Assembly: GCF_032878955.1 (NCBI RefSeq)
Contig: NZ_CP043839.1
Coordinates: forward strand, 2,728,001 to 2,792,000
From: Butyricimonas paravirosa
GTDB lineage: Bacteria; Bacteroidota; Bacteroidia; Bacteroidales; Marinifilaceae
Direction: 5' to 3'
DNA: 64,000 nucleotides
Below the pieces are notes generated by a model. It saw only the letters and a program-made list of their open reading frames with translations. It ran no database searches and had not been told where the DNA came from. The position numbers were made by a program, and so were the translations under genes. Positions 18,801 to 26,212 of this stretch are shown here, piece after piece (within the stretch, counting starts at the first letter, position 1; each line of letters starts with the position of its first letter).

Positions 18801-20546
18801 CTGGGAGCCCCGTTTGCCATCACCGTGATCGGGGGACTTACCATGAGTACGCTGTTGACTCTGGTCATTATCCCGACATTGTATTCCGGAATGGAAGATG
18901 CTTTATACCGCCTACGCACGCAAAGTCTCTTCATGAAACTATTGCAAGTCGTGCTTTTCGTCGTGGCCGTAATCTGCGTTTACTTCTGGACCTATACCCT
19001 GTTGAACCGGATTCTATACGTGATCCTGACGGTTATTCTCGTACCGGGAGTGACCTGGTTCTTGGAAGACAGTTTACGTCGGGCGCAAAGTAATATCATC
19101 CCAGCTGACGAAGAGTTGGAGATCAAGATATGCAATCTTGTCAAAGTGTACGGACGCCCGTCACGTTTCAACCGGGAATGGACTTCCGGTTTGAAGATCC
19201 GGGAACGGCTCGGCCTGCAAGGGAATTATCGCGAATGGCGGGATATGCAACCGTTGTTATGGTCGTTGCCCGTGCTGGGATTCATGTATTATTTCACGTT
19301 CAGCTACCAGGTACTGTTCTTCTGGGCAATTGTTTTAGCCTTCATTACCTGGACGATGACGCTAAGTATCATGAATGTTTTCCGGGAGTTCTGCGAGAAC
19401 CGGAAACAGACCGTCATTGCCAAGATTCTACGGATCATTGCTATCGTCATTTATTATGCCGGCCCGATGGTAATCCTGATTTGGGCAAGCAAGAAATTCG
19501 AGAACAGCGGGGGGGCCATCTTCCTCGGTATGTTCTGGTATCTCGGTATTGCTGCCCGCTACCTGTCCAACAAGATCAACAAGGAGAACATCAATATTGA
19601 CTTAATCGACGGTCGGTTCCGTATGTTGAAAAAGACTATTTTCCGCCTGGCTTCCAAGGCTCCGTTTATCGGGGTGAAGAAGAAACCGTTCAAGGCGTTG
19701 AATTCCGTTTCCATGGAGATACATACCGGAATGTTCGGTTTGCTAGGGCCTAACGGAGCCGGTAAGACCACGTTGATGCGTATCATCTGTGGGGTCTTCG
19801 AACAGAGTTACGGGAAGATATTCATTAACGGCATCGATACCCAGAAGAAACGGGAAGAGTTGCAAGGTTTGATCGGTTATTTACCGCAGGAATTCGGGAC
19901 CTACGAGAACCTCACGGCATGGGAGTTCTTGGAGTACCAAGCCCTGTTGAAAGGAATATATAACCAAAAGATACGTCATAACCGGATAGCCGAAGTACTT
20001 TCTGCCGTGCATATGTACGAGAACAAGGACAAGAAGATCGGAGGTTTCTCCGGTGGTATGAAACAACGTATCGGTATCGCACAAACCCTGTTGAACCTGC
20101 CCCGGATACTCGTGGTGGATGAACCGACTGCCGGTCTGGACCCGCGGGAAAGAATCCGTTTCAGAAACTTGCTCGTGGAATTGTCCCGAAACCGGATCGT
20201 GATTTTCTCTACCCACATTATAGAGGACATTGCCAGTTCCTGTAACCAAGTCGGCGTGATCAACAAGGGTATTCTGAAATACAACGGTACGCCAAGTGAC
20301 ATGGCTAATATCGCCAAGGATGTTACCTGGACCTTTGAGGTTCCGGTACGGGATTTCGCAAAATTACCGTCCGACATGCTGATCGTTCACCACATCCGCC
20401 AAGGCGATATCATCAAAGTACGTTGCCTCAGCGAGCATAAGCCCACCGAGACCGCCGAGAAGATTCTCCCGGCCTTGGAGGACTCTTACTTGTGGTTGTT
20501 GAGAAGTGTGAAGATCGAGAATAAAGAAGAAATTATAACACAATAA
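15807..20546 (+). CDS. RND efflux permease fused to an ABC ATPase split by a membrane insertion
   Basis: This single 1579-aa ORF has no internal stop. Residues 1-~1035 form a full RND permease (TM4 VGMLLDNSIVVMEN with D397/N398; the TM10 AcrB-K940 position is N940). Two more hydrophobic helices follow (~1045-1090). At 1103-1116 comes ELEIKICNLVKVYG, the first strand of an ABC ATPase and close to the start of the paralogue at 5795. About 175 residues with roughly four to five TM helices intervene before the ATPase resumes at F1295 (FKALNSVSMEIHTG). Walker A is GPNGAGKT at 1314-1321; signature FSGGM, Walker B LVVDEPTAG and H-loop STH are all intact. It overlaps the upstream RND gene by 4 bp; a small ABC-2 permease follows. 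I know of no described RND-ABC fusion of this design. Confidence 0.9.
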   Translation: MNTIIKRRVLVSMLFIGLVLMGIFSYKHLPMELYPNAELPVLSVSISSETESDPSYIENQVAIPVEGAVSALNGVEKIETQIYSRGGQVTVSFKQDVDLKYTFLQLEEKIKSITPNLPDNFRLNVNKSSSGSASDMFMNLRILGEDDIDYVRNIADSEIVPYLENIDGIANVTIMGGRQKSIEVIVDPERCKALNITTSTISRAISSNLAEKSFAGSVYENNKRYFVNVTAEYLATEDLGSIVVASGPIQLKDIAEIQFGVKEEESYARTNGKEVISCILSKSPMANVIDLSEKVRQEIDRLNGELESKGVLIEVEDDAADVMNKNIDQIIDLGLSGALLAIFVLFLFLRKIRIISIVAFAIPISVFSSFYFFYLFGITINTLTLTGIALAVGMLLDNSIVVMENIYRLKGLGVSTDEACVRGTTEVWKAIMAATVTTITVFLPFLFADNYLVKLIGEHIGISIVATLTISLVVALLLIPMAVNAILRKTPEDVNFSNLSIHNRLVQIYVAILKMSLRRPAQVIIIALVTLLVTVVLSTSLTLNTLKEVELNTFNVYITPPTGYTLQRTDEMIRLFEDELLEVPEIKEFSSNVMKEDVRLTIRLKDDYQKINKKSLIQLKTEVLRLAETVNINQISLEASESSENFRGSSGGGGMLGNSSLLRMMGMGSQTEKVIIKGQDFESMANFAEYLKYQLDDLDNISNSHISVSQGSTVSKIFFDQYLMGMNEVEPSNVSQELSNFQPQSKAEVKYKAGNQEYDILIRDINYDEDDQKTQTRTLEDLRNLEVTNKNNGLVQLRSFSRINLGRDKGNITRINQEKEVNLVYMFNSDINESKDLLEAAREEIDELVQSMDVPTGIAVEVVHEENEMDDFIFLILAAFILIYMILAAVFESTTAPIVLMFTIPLAAIGSLLALLFTSNSLMNANVFVGFIILIGIVVNNSIILIDYTSLLRRNGNRKQRAIITAGLSRLRPILITAITTIVAMIPLAMGQGEYVSGLGAPFAITVIGGLTMSTLLTLVIIPTLYSGMEDALYRLRTQSLFMKLLQVVLFVVAVICVYFWTYTLLNRILYVILTVILVPGVTWFLEDSLRRAQSNIIPADEELEIKICNLVKVYGRPSRFNREWTSGLKIRERLGLQGNYREWRDMQPLLWSLPVLGFMYYFTFSYQVLFFWAIVLAFITWTMTLSIMNVFREFCENRKQTVIAKILRIIAIVIYYAGPMVILIWASKKFENSGGAIFLGMFWYLGIAARYLSNKINKENINIDLIDGRFRMLKKTIFRLASKAPFIGVKKKPFKALNSVSMEIHTGMFGLLGPNGAGKTTLMRIICGVFEQSYGKIFINGIDTQKKREELQGLIGYLPQEFGTYENLTAWEFLEYQALLKGIYNQKIRHNRIAEVLSAVHMYENKDKKIGGFSGGMKQRIGIAQTLLNLPRILVVDEPTAGLDPRERIRFRNLLVELSRNRIVIFSTHIIEDIASSCNQVGVINKGILKYNGTPSDMANIAKDVTWTFEVPVRDFAKLPSDMLIVHHIRQGDIIKVRCLSEHKPTETAEKILPALEDSYLWLLRSVKIENKEEIITQ

Positions 20547-20549
20547 AAA

Positions 20550-20612
20550 GATTTAGCGATTTATGATTGACGATTTCGTGATTCTAAATTCTAAATTTTA
20601 CATTTTACATTA
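20550..20612. repeat. 7-bp-period AT-rich array, 9 units
   Basis: Nine consecutive heptamers (GATTTAG, CGATTTA, ... TAAATTC, TAAATTT, TACATTT, TACATTA) fill the gap between the RND-ABC stop and the small permease start, ending 5 bp before its ATG. Confidence 0.8.
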
Positions 20613-20617
20613 ACGCT

Positions 20618-21319
20618 ATGGTGCAATTTTGGATAACCCTACAAAAGCTGGTACAATATAACATCAAGATTATATTCGGGAATAAATTCCTGTATTTCAT
20701 GTTGAGTGCCCTCGCCTTCTACGTGATCACGGTGATCGTGAAATTACTGGGAGACGACGAGATCACGCAGGCAACAGCCTACTCCATGTTGATGTTACCG
20801 AGCATTCTGTTGGTTTTCTACCCGATGTGTTTCGGCATACAGAACGATCAGGACGCCAAGATCGTGGAGATTATTTTCGGAATCCCGAACTATAGTTATA
20901 AGGTCTGGTTATTACGCCTCATCATTTCTTACGTGATCTGTTTCGTGATTACCTGTTTCCTTGCTCTATTAACGGATTTGGCTATCGTGTCGGTTCCCCC
21001 GATGGGACTGACCCTACAAGCCATGGTCCCGGCTCTTTTTATCGGCACGCTTTCCTTCATGTTAAGCACAATGATCAAGAACGGGAACGGAACTTCCGTG
21101 GTGATTATCATTATCGGACTGTTATTCTCCATGATACAGGGAGCTATCGGGGATAGTCAATGGAACATTTTCTTGAATCCTTACGATGTTCCCATTGACA
21201 AGAACCCGCAGATATTCTTCAACACGGTCTTCCATTGCCGGATGAATATGTTGATCGCCTCAGTCCTCTTTATCATCTTCGGACTGAACAACACCCGAAA
21301 CCGGGAGAAATTTATATAG
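20618..21319 (+). CDS. Small ABC-2 type permease
   Basis: This 233-aa, almost entirely hydrophobic protein has six predicted TM helices (around residues 28-48, 57-75, 102-128, 135-152, 160-180, 212-228) and no soluble domain. It resembles the membrane half of ABC-2 exporters. It follows the RND-ABC fusion by 71 bp on the same strand, so the simplest reading is that the fused ATPase drives this permease. The gap contains the 7-bp-period array and no promoter. The protein is short for an ABC-2 permease but complete from ATG to stop. Confidence 0.85.
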   Translation: MVQFWITLQKLVQYNIKIIFGNKFLYFMLSALAFYVITVIVKLLGDDEITQATAYSMLMLPSILLVFYPMCFGIQNDQDAKIVEIIFGIPNYSYKVWLLRLIISYVICFVITCFLALLTDLAIVSVPPMGLTLQAMVPALFIGTLSFMLSTMIKNGNGTSVVIIIIGLLFSMIQGAIGDSQWNIFLNPYDVPIDKNPQIFFNTVFHCRMNMLIASVLFIIFGLNNTRNREKFI

Positions 21320-21327
21320 AAGAAATC

Positions 21328-21440
21328 GGGGTTGTCCCAAAAGTCATTTTATTTCGTAAAACTCCTCCGTCACTTCGTGCCACCTCTTTCTTCCCCTGCC
21401 TGAGGGGAAGTACCCCGAAGGGGGGAGGGAGTTTGAAAAC
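21328..21440. repeat. MITE-like palindromic element, copy 1 (right end missing)
   Basis: It begins GGGGTTGTCCCAAAAGTC, matching the left end of the copy at 42917, and contains the segment AGTACCCCGAAGGGGGGAGG shared with the copy at 55566. Its inner arms (AAACTCCTCCG... and ...GGGAGGGAGTTT) are complementary. No matching right terminus is seen. Confidence 0.6.
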
Positions 21441-21447
21441 ACCTTGT

Positions 21448-21478
21448 TTTGTGTATGTCTGTTCTTTTGTTACCTTTG
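21448..21478 (+). promoter_or_regulatory. Consensus promoter of the 21556 gene
   Basis: TTTG at 21448-21451, a 19-nt spacer and TACCTTTG at 21471-21478 match the Bacteroidota housekeeping promoter exactly. It lies just outside the palindromic element. Confidence 0.75.
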
Positions 21479-21555
21479 TTCGCAAATACTACTATCAAGT
21501 GAAATTTTCGTCTTTTTTTAAGAAACTCTATTCATCTAATAAGAAGGATTAGTAC

Positions 21556-22050
21556 ATGAAATATTTTATTGAAACCCTAACAAGCAACAGCAAGAGCGTG
21601 GAACTACCCGAAGAGTTTAATTATTTCGGGAAACTGATTGGCAGTTGGAAATTTGATTATGTCGATCACAACATATCCTGTTCGACTAAAGGAGAATGGC
21701 ATTTCTCGTGGATCCTTGAGGGAATGGCGGTACAAGATGTTATTATTCTACCTTCACGAGAAACCAGAACAGAAATACCACATCCCCTCACCGAATACGG
21801 CACGACACTTCGTGTCTACAATCCAGCCACGCACACTTGGGACATTGCCTATTGCTATACAGGAAGAATCATGCGCCTTGAGGCAAGAAAACAAGATGAT
21901 ATGATTGTTCTCACGAATATTGACGACGAAAAGAAGAAATGGGCTTTCGTCAAGATCGAGGATAACACATTTCATTGGCAGAATGTAACCGTAAAAGATA
22001 ATGGTGAATGGCTTATAAATGCGGATTTATATGCCGTGCGTACACGATAA
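21556..22050 (+). CDS. Uncharacterised protein, DUF1579/lipocalin-like appearance
   Basis: This 164-aa cytoplasmic-looking protein has no signal peptide. The pattern FNYFGKLIGSWKFD, GEWHFSWILEGMAVQDV, then GTTLRVYNPATHTWDIAY and alternating strands suggests a single lipocalin-like beta-barrel of the kind seen in DUF1579-type proteins (L-G-W near the start, W..EGRA.QD in the middle). I do not recognise a specific function. It has its own consensus promoter and stands alone. An 8-bp inverted repeat (TGCCGTGC/GCACGGCA, 22032-22065) spans its stop codon. Confidence 0.75.
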   Translation: MKYFIETLTSNSKSVELPEEFNYFGKLIGSWKFDYVDHNISCSTKGEWHFSWILEGMAVQDVIILPSRETRTEIPHPLTEYGTTLRVYNPATHTWDIAYCYTGRIMRLEARKQDDMIVLTNIDDEKKKWAFVKIEDNTFHWQNVTVKDNGEWLINADLYAVRTR

Positions 22051-22261
22051 GCATTTTGCACGGCACACCTTACTGCAAGTATAAATATTCTTTATTCTTA
22101 AACATCATGGCATAACAGCTCATATAGTAAATATACAACACGATTCACCCGACATACAAACATAATTGAATGAAAAACCAATTCTATAAAATAGGAAATA
22201 GGAATAAATAGACTTCTGCAAGAATAATTTCAACGTCTTATGTAAGCTATGTCATTTTTTA

Positions 22262-22269
22262 TAATTTTG
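22262..22269 (+). promoter_or_regulatory. -7 box of the 22298 lipoprotein gene
   Basis: TAATTTTG, 28 nt before the ATG, matches TAnnTTTG. A -33 box is not clear. Confidence 0.5.
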
Positions 22270-22297
22270 CGGAGATTATCACCATAAAAATAAAGAA

Positions 22298-23299
22298 ATG
22301 AAAAAAATCTTGTATGTATTATGTCTGCTTACGACTCTTGTAGCGTGTAGTGATGACGATGACAAAATTATTACCGATTATGACAAACCGTACACGAAGT
22401 TACCCTCTTCCGAATTAAGAACTTTAATCGAAGACAATATCAGTTCATGCGAAGCGTTGGTCAAGGAGTTTAGTGAGATGGAGGAAAATAATGAGATATT
22501 CGATTTAATAAGGTATTATGGTATAAACTTGAGTTTCAATATTTCCGATTTGATAAACTCCCGAAGTTCAGACTCAAGCAAAGAAAACACATTTACCGGA
22601 ATGAAATTAGTTTGGAACAAAGACAAACAGGATTTCGACACGACTATCAATGCAGCCGGATTCATGGAAGTCCTCTTCCCCTCTTCCAAAACAGATCAGT
22701 CCAAAAATGATCTTCGTTTCATTGCAACGATTGATTATAGTACCGGTGTCTGCCTTAAAATGGAAGTTTACAAGGGTGAAGAAATTCTATTACACAAAGT
22801 ACAGCAATATAACAAAGAAACTTCCGAAGCCATACAAATAGTAAAATGCCCTCCTTACAGCCAAATGGTCAAGATGGAAATAAATTACGATGATATTGTC
22901 TCCCGATTTATCATGAGAAGAATGCCCAAAGAGGTCATTGTACAAAAGGACGGAGGAGATTATTACAGCCTTTCAATGAATATCGAAAATGGTAACTTAG
23001 ATTTAGTGACAGATTTCAATAACATCCGGATTCGCTCAACATTCGAACAATATAACAGCATACAGGCGTTAATTGAGGAAATATATTACACGAACGAAGG
23101 ACGTTATGACGAGTTGGTTACAGAACTTTTCAGAAAAAATATGCGAGAAAGTGTTATTGTTTTCACGGATAAAGATGAGAAAATCGGAGAATGGGAATTC
23201 GTGGAACTAAAACGAGGCGCAGAAAGTCCTTTCCCTCTTTGTAAATGTATGTTCCAAGACGGAACAGAATTATTTTTCCGGTTATATACATTTATCTAG
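22298..23299 (+). CDS. Uncharacterised lipoprotein
   Basis: This 333-aa protein begins with a lipoprotein signal (MKKILYVLCLLTTLVACSDDDD; cysteine at residue 17). The acidic DDDD after the cysteine fits the Bacteroidota lipoprotein export signal, so it may be surface exposed. The rest is a mixed alpha/beta domain with no recognised motif. It is monocistronic, convergent with dnaG, and shares a bidirectional terminator with it. I cannot assign a function. Confidence 0.8.
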   Translation: MKKILYVLCLLTTLVACSDDDDKIITDYDKPYTKLPSSELRTLIEDNISSCEALVKEFSEMEENNEIFDLIRYYGINLSFNISDLINSRSSDSSKENTFTGMKLVWNKDKQDFDTTINAAGFMEVLFPSSKTDQSKNDLRFIATIDYSTGVCLKMEVYKGEEILLHKVQQYNKETSEAIQIVKCPPYSQMVKMEINYDDIVSRFIMRRMPKEVIVQKDGGDYYSLSMNIENGNLDLVTDFNNIRIRSTFEQYNSIQALIEEIYYTNEGRYDELVTELFRKNMRESVIVFTDKDEKIGEWEFVELKRGAESPFPLCKCMFQDGTELFFRLYTFI

Positions 23300-23316
23300 T
23301 TTCCTATAAAGATTTC

Positions 23317-23347
23317 TTTCCCCGGTTTTCAAAAAGAGCCGGGGAAA
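23317..23347. terminator. Bidirectional terminator between the lipoprotein gene and dnaG
   Basis: TTTCCCCGG at 23317-23325 pairs with CCGGGGAAA at 23339-23347 across a 13-nt loop, flanked by T-rich or A-rich DNA on both sides. It lies 17 nt past the lipoprotein stop and 8 nt past the dnaG stop. Confidence 0.8.
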
Positions 23348-23354
23348 TTTCTGT

Positions 23355-25280
23355 CTAATGAATCCCTGTACGCCCCAATTTCTCGTTTAGTTTACGACGA
23401 ATGACATTGATGGCATTTTTGCGCTTAAGGAGTTCCACGATTTGCGAAGGATCTTTACTATTCTGTGATTCAAGAATGCGATTATCTATATCCCGAGAGA
23501 GCATTTCCACTCTTCGCATCTTGTAATTATCTAGTATCTTGGGCAGAAGTTCTCCGAGTTTCATCTGTTCCGTCTCGACAAAACTATCCATCTTGTACCA
23601 AATCTTACTTAACTCGTAAGGTTCACTCAAGATATTGGCAGCCATAGTACTAACTTTTATATCCGGGTAAGAAATAAAATAACGGGCCGGGATAAACGAC
23701 GGAGACTCATACTGACGTTGATATTCCTGTTGCATCGTACGGAACACGGGATTCAACAATTCCAAATCATCTTCCCCAAGTTCCCGGATAATGAATTCCC
23801 CGACACTCACACTTCGCATATACCCGTTACGTTCCTCCTCGTACAACTCGCTATCCCCGAATAAAAGCAGGTAACGAATCAACACACTTTCCTCGATGTC
23901 ACAAGGAGTCGCTCCTCGTGTCGGGGTTGTTACCTTCAATTCCGGAGTCGTAACAGGAGTTTTAGAAGGTTGTTCCTCGTTCTTCAAGCGAACCTTGGCA
24001 ATCTCGGTATATAAAACTCGTTCCTCAACATCCAACTGGTGTGCAGTTTCCCGCACATAGACGGAACGCACGATGTTATCCGGAATCTTGGCAATACTTC
24101 GCACGATGTCCGTGATTAGGCGAGCCCGTTCAACAGGATCATCCCCCGCAGTACCCAGCAATAATTTAGTCTTGAAATTTATAAAATCCGTCTCGTTATT
24201 TGCGATAAAGTCCGCCAAATCTTGCGGCGTATGACTCCGGGCAAAAGAATCCGGGTCCTCCCCGTCCGGCAGTAAAAGTACCCTCACATTCAATCCCTCT
24301 TCCAGCACGAGATCGATTCCCCGCAAAGAGGCCTTGATCCCGGCAGCATCCCCGTCATAAATAATTGTCACGTTCGGGGTCAACCGACGAATCAACCGGA
24401 TCTGTTCGATCGTCAAAGAGGTTCCCGAGGAAGCCACCACGTTCTCAATTCCTTTCGCATGAAAAGAGATCACGTCCGTGTACCCTTCCACCAAGATGCA
24501 GCGATCTTGCTGCACGATTGATTTCTTAGCAAAGAATATCCCGTAAAGGGTTTTACTCTTGTGATATATCTCGGACTCCGGGGAATTCAGGTATTTTGAA
24601 ATCTTTTTATCGGCTGTCATCGTTCGTCCCCCGAAAGCAATCACCTTACCCGCCAAATCAAGCACGGGAAACATCACCCGGGCTCGGAATCGGTCGAAAA
24701 GTCCTTTCTCGTTCTCGATGGTCAATCCTGTCTTCACGAGAAACTCTTTCTTGTAGCCCTTTTCCTGAGCTGTTTTCGTGAACGCCCCCCAACCTTCCGG
24801 GTTATAGCCCAAACCGAATTTGCGAATCATCTCGTCACTGATACCTCGTTGACGCAAGTAACCCAATCCCACGGAACGCCCCTCGTCCGTGTTCCACAGT
24901 TGATATTGAAAATACTCGTTCGCATATGAAGAGACAATTAACATACTCTCCCGTTCCGTCTTCTCCTTCTTCTGTTCCTCTGTTAATTCCTTTTCCTCAA
25001 CCGGGATATGATATTTCTCGGCCAAGTATTTCAATGCCTCCACGTAAGACATCTGCTCGTGTTCCATGATAAAATTCACGGCATTTCCCCCTTTCCCGCA
25101 ACCGAAACATTTATATATGCCTTTTGCCGGGGAAACGGTGAACGAACCTGTCTTCTCGTTATGAAACGGACACAGCCCAAGATAGTTCACGCCTCGCTTT
25201 TTTAAACTCACGAAATCGGAAACCACCTCGTATATATCCGCCGCATCAAAAATTTTCTGTATGGTAGCCTGATCAATCAT
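23355..25280 (-). CDS. dnaG: DNA primase DnaG
   Basis: This 641-aa primase makes RNA primers at the replication fork. It has the N-terminal CHC2 zinc finger (CPFHNEKTGSF...YKCFGCG, residues ~37-65), the RNA polymerase core with VMFPVLDLAGKVIAFGGR, and the Toprim domain with VEGYTDVISFHAKG (~260) and YDGDAAG (~307). The C-terminal helicase-interaction part is divergent, as usual in this phylum. The start MIDQATIQKIFDAADI at ATG 25280 is the family start. A TATCTTTG box lies only 4 nt before this ATG, so the mRNA could be nearly leaderless. Confidence 0.97.
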   Translation of the reverse strand: MIDQATIQKIFDAADIYEVVSDFVSLKKRGVNYLGLCPFHNEKTGSFTVSPAKGIYKCFGCGKGGNAVNFIMEHEQMSYVEALKYLAEKYHIPVEEKELTEEQKKEKTERESMLIVSSYANEYFQYQLWNTDEGRSVGLGYLRQRGISDEMIRKFGLGYNPEGWGAFTKTAQEKGYKKEFLVKTGLTIENEKGLFDRFRARVMFPVLDLAGKVIAFGGRTMTADKKISKYLNSPESEIYHKSKTLYGIFFAKKSIVQQDRCILVEGYTDVISFHAKGIENVVASSGTSLTIEQIRLIRRLTPNVTIIYDGDAAGIKASLRGIDLVLEEGLNVRVLLLPDGEDPDSFARSHTPQDLADFIANNETDFINFKTKLLLGTAGDDPVERARLITDIVRSIAKIPDNIVRSVYVRETAHQLDVEERVLYTEIAKVRLKNEEQPSKTPVTTPELKVTTPTRGATPCDIEESVLIRYLLLFGDSELYEEERNGYMRSVSVGEFIIRELGEDDLELLNPVFRTMQQEYQRQYESPSFIPARYFISYPDIKVSTMAANILSEPYELSKIWYKMDSFVETEQMKLGELLPKILDNYKMRRVEMLSRDIDNRILESQNSKDPSQIVELLKRKNAINVIRRKLNEKLGRTGIH

Positions 25281-25284
25281 GACA

Positions 25285-25292
25285 CAAAGATA
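25285..25292 (-). promoter_or_regulatory. TATCTTTG box directly before dnaG
   Basis: It matches TAnnTTTG on the minus strand and ends 4 nt before the dnaG ATG, placing the expected transcription start at or next to the start codon. The 7-bp-period array at 25301-25335 occupies the -33 region. Confidence 0.4.
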
Positions 25293-25300
25293 GGATAATG

Positions 25301-25335
25301 GAATTGAAAATGGAGAATTGAAAATTGAAAATGAT
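25301..25335. repeat. 7-bp-period AT-rich array, 5 units, before dnaG
   Basis: GAATTGA, AAATGGA, GAATTGA, AAATTGA, AAATGAT. The core ATTGAAAATGGAGAATTGAA recurs in the array at 44674-44708, nearly 20 kb away. Confidence 0.8.
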
Positions 25336-25427
25336 GTAATAAGATTAAAATCATTGAAAAGTTGCGCCCGACAAGAGTTTTAACAATACTTTAACATACA
25401 TGTCGTATTAGTGGAACAATATTTGTA

Positions 25428-25472
25428 TACTTTTGCACGTGGAAACGTTTTAAACACGTTTCGTTTCCACGT
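25428..25472 (+). promoter_or_regulatory. Promoter and palindromic operator of the TetR efflux operon
   Basis: A -7 box TACTTTTG (25428-25435) is followed at once by a perfect 11-bp inverted repeat, ACGTGGAAACG (25437-25447) and CGTTTCCACGT (25462-25472), with a 14-nt spacer. The repeat covers the expected transcription start and ends 21 bp before the tetR ATG, the usual place for a TetR autorepression site. The spacing is wide for a single TetR dimer, so two dimers or DNA bending are possible. Confidence 0.65.
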
Positions 25473-25493
25473 ACAAACACTAAGACATCAGCT

Positions 25494-26129
25494 ATGGAAG
25501 AAAACATAAAACAAAAAAGGGAACTTATAGCCGCTATCTCGGATCTTTTTTTGAGATTTGGATTGAGAAGTACCTCCATGGATGATATAGCGAATCACTT
25601 GAAAATTTCGAAGAAAACACTCTACCAACAGTTTGCCAATAAAGACGACGTGGTGGAGCAAGTGATGTTGTACAGGAGAGATGAAAAAATAAAAAACACG
25701 GATGTTAATCAACTAGCCAAGAAAAACCCGATCGTGGTCATGAGCGAAATTCGGGATTTCATGGTGAGTGACTTGGGTAGCCGCTTACCTGCCAATCATT
25801 TTGATTTAAGGAAATACCACCCGGCCGTGTACGAAAGAGTAGCCAAGCAAGAAGAGGAGTCAACGAAGAAGTTTCTCGTGGCATTACTGGATAACGGTAT
25901 AAAACAAGAACTCTTCCGGAAGGATATTGACAAAGAATTACAATTGTACCTGTTAGGCAAACAATTGCACTTTTTGAAAGATCCTGAAATCACCAGTAAG
26001 CTTGAATACCCGATTTCGGTAATTATTTCAACGATCTTTATCAATTTTATTTACGCTATATCCACAGAAAAAGGTCTAAAAGAATTTGAACGCTTAAGGA
26101 ACACGGCAAAACGACCAGAAGACGGATGA
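25494..26129 (+). CDS. TetR/AcrR-family transcriptional regulator
   Basis: This 211-aa protein has an N-terminal helix-turn-helix (residues ~10-55: LIAAISDLFLRFGLRSTSMD then ISKKTLYQQFANKDDVVEQV) and an all-helical C-terminal ligand-binding domain. It heads a same-strand run of TolC, adaptor, RND pump and PG0541-like protein, so it very likely controls this pump and itself through the palindrome at 25437-25472. Such repressors usually release DNA when a pump substrate binds. The ligand is not predictable from sequence. Confidence 0.93.
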   Translation: MEENIKQKRELIAAISDLFLRFGLRSTSMDDIANHLKISKKTLYQQFANKDDVVEQVMLYRRDEKIKNTDVNQLAKKNPIVVMSEIRDFMVSDLGSRLPANHFDLRKYHPAVYERVAKQEEESTKKFLVALLDNGIKQELFRKDIDKELQLYLLGKQLHFLKDPEITSKLEYPISVIISTIFINFIYAISTEKGLKEFERLRNTAKRPEDG

Positions 26130-26212
26130 TTGATTTTTTGGTACGAGTTTTGTAACGAGAGAAAAAACATTTGAAATTTCCCGGAAAAAATAAATAATTA
26201 AATCTATAATCT

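Noticed and set aside
19130..19600. 156-aa ORF inside the RND-ABC fusion
   Set aside because: Out-of-frame shadow; the main frame across this stretch is hydrophobic and continuous.
19081..19750. Possibility that the RND-ABC fusion is a frameshift artefact joining two genes
   Set aside because: One frame runs without a stop from 15807 to 20546, no ATG with a ribosome site marks a separate ATPase, and the linker itself encodes sensible TM helices.
21235..21552. Plus-strand 105-aa ORF
   Set aside because: Starts inside the small ABC permease in another frame and runs through the palindromic repeat element and a promoter.
22032..22065. Terminator for the 21556 gene
   Set aside because: The 8-bp hairpin overlaps the stop codon and has no T-run, so I list it only within the gene entry.
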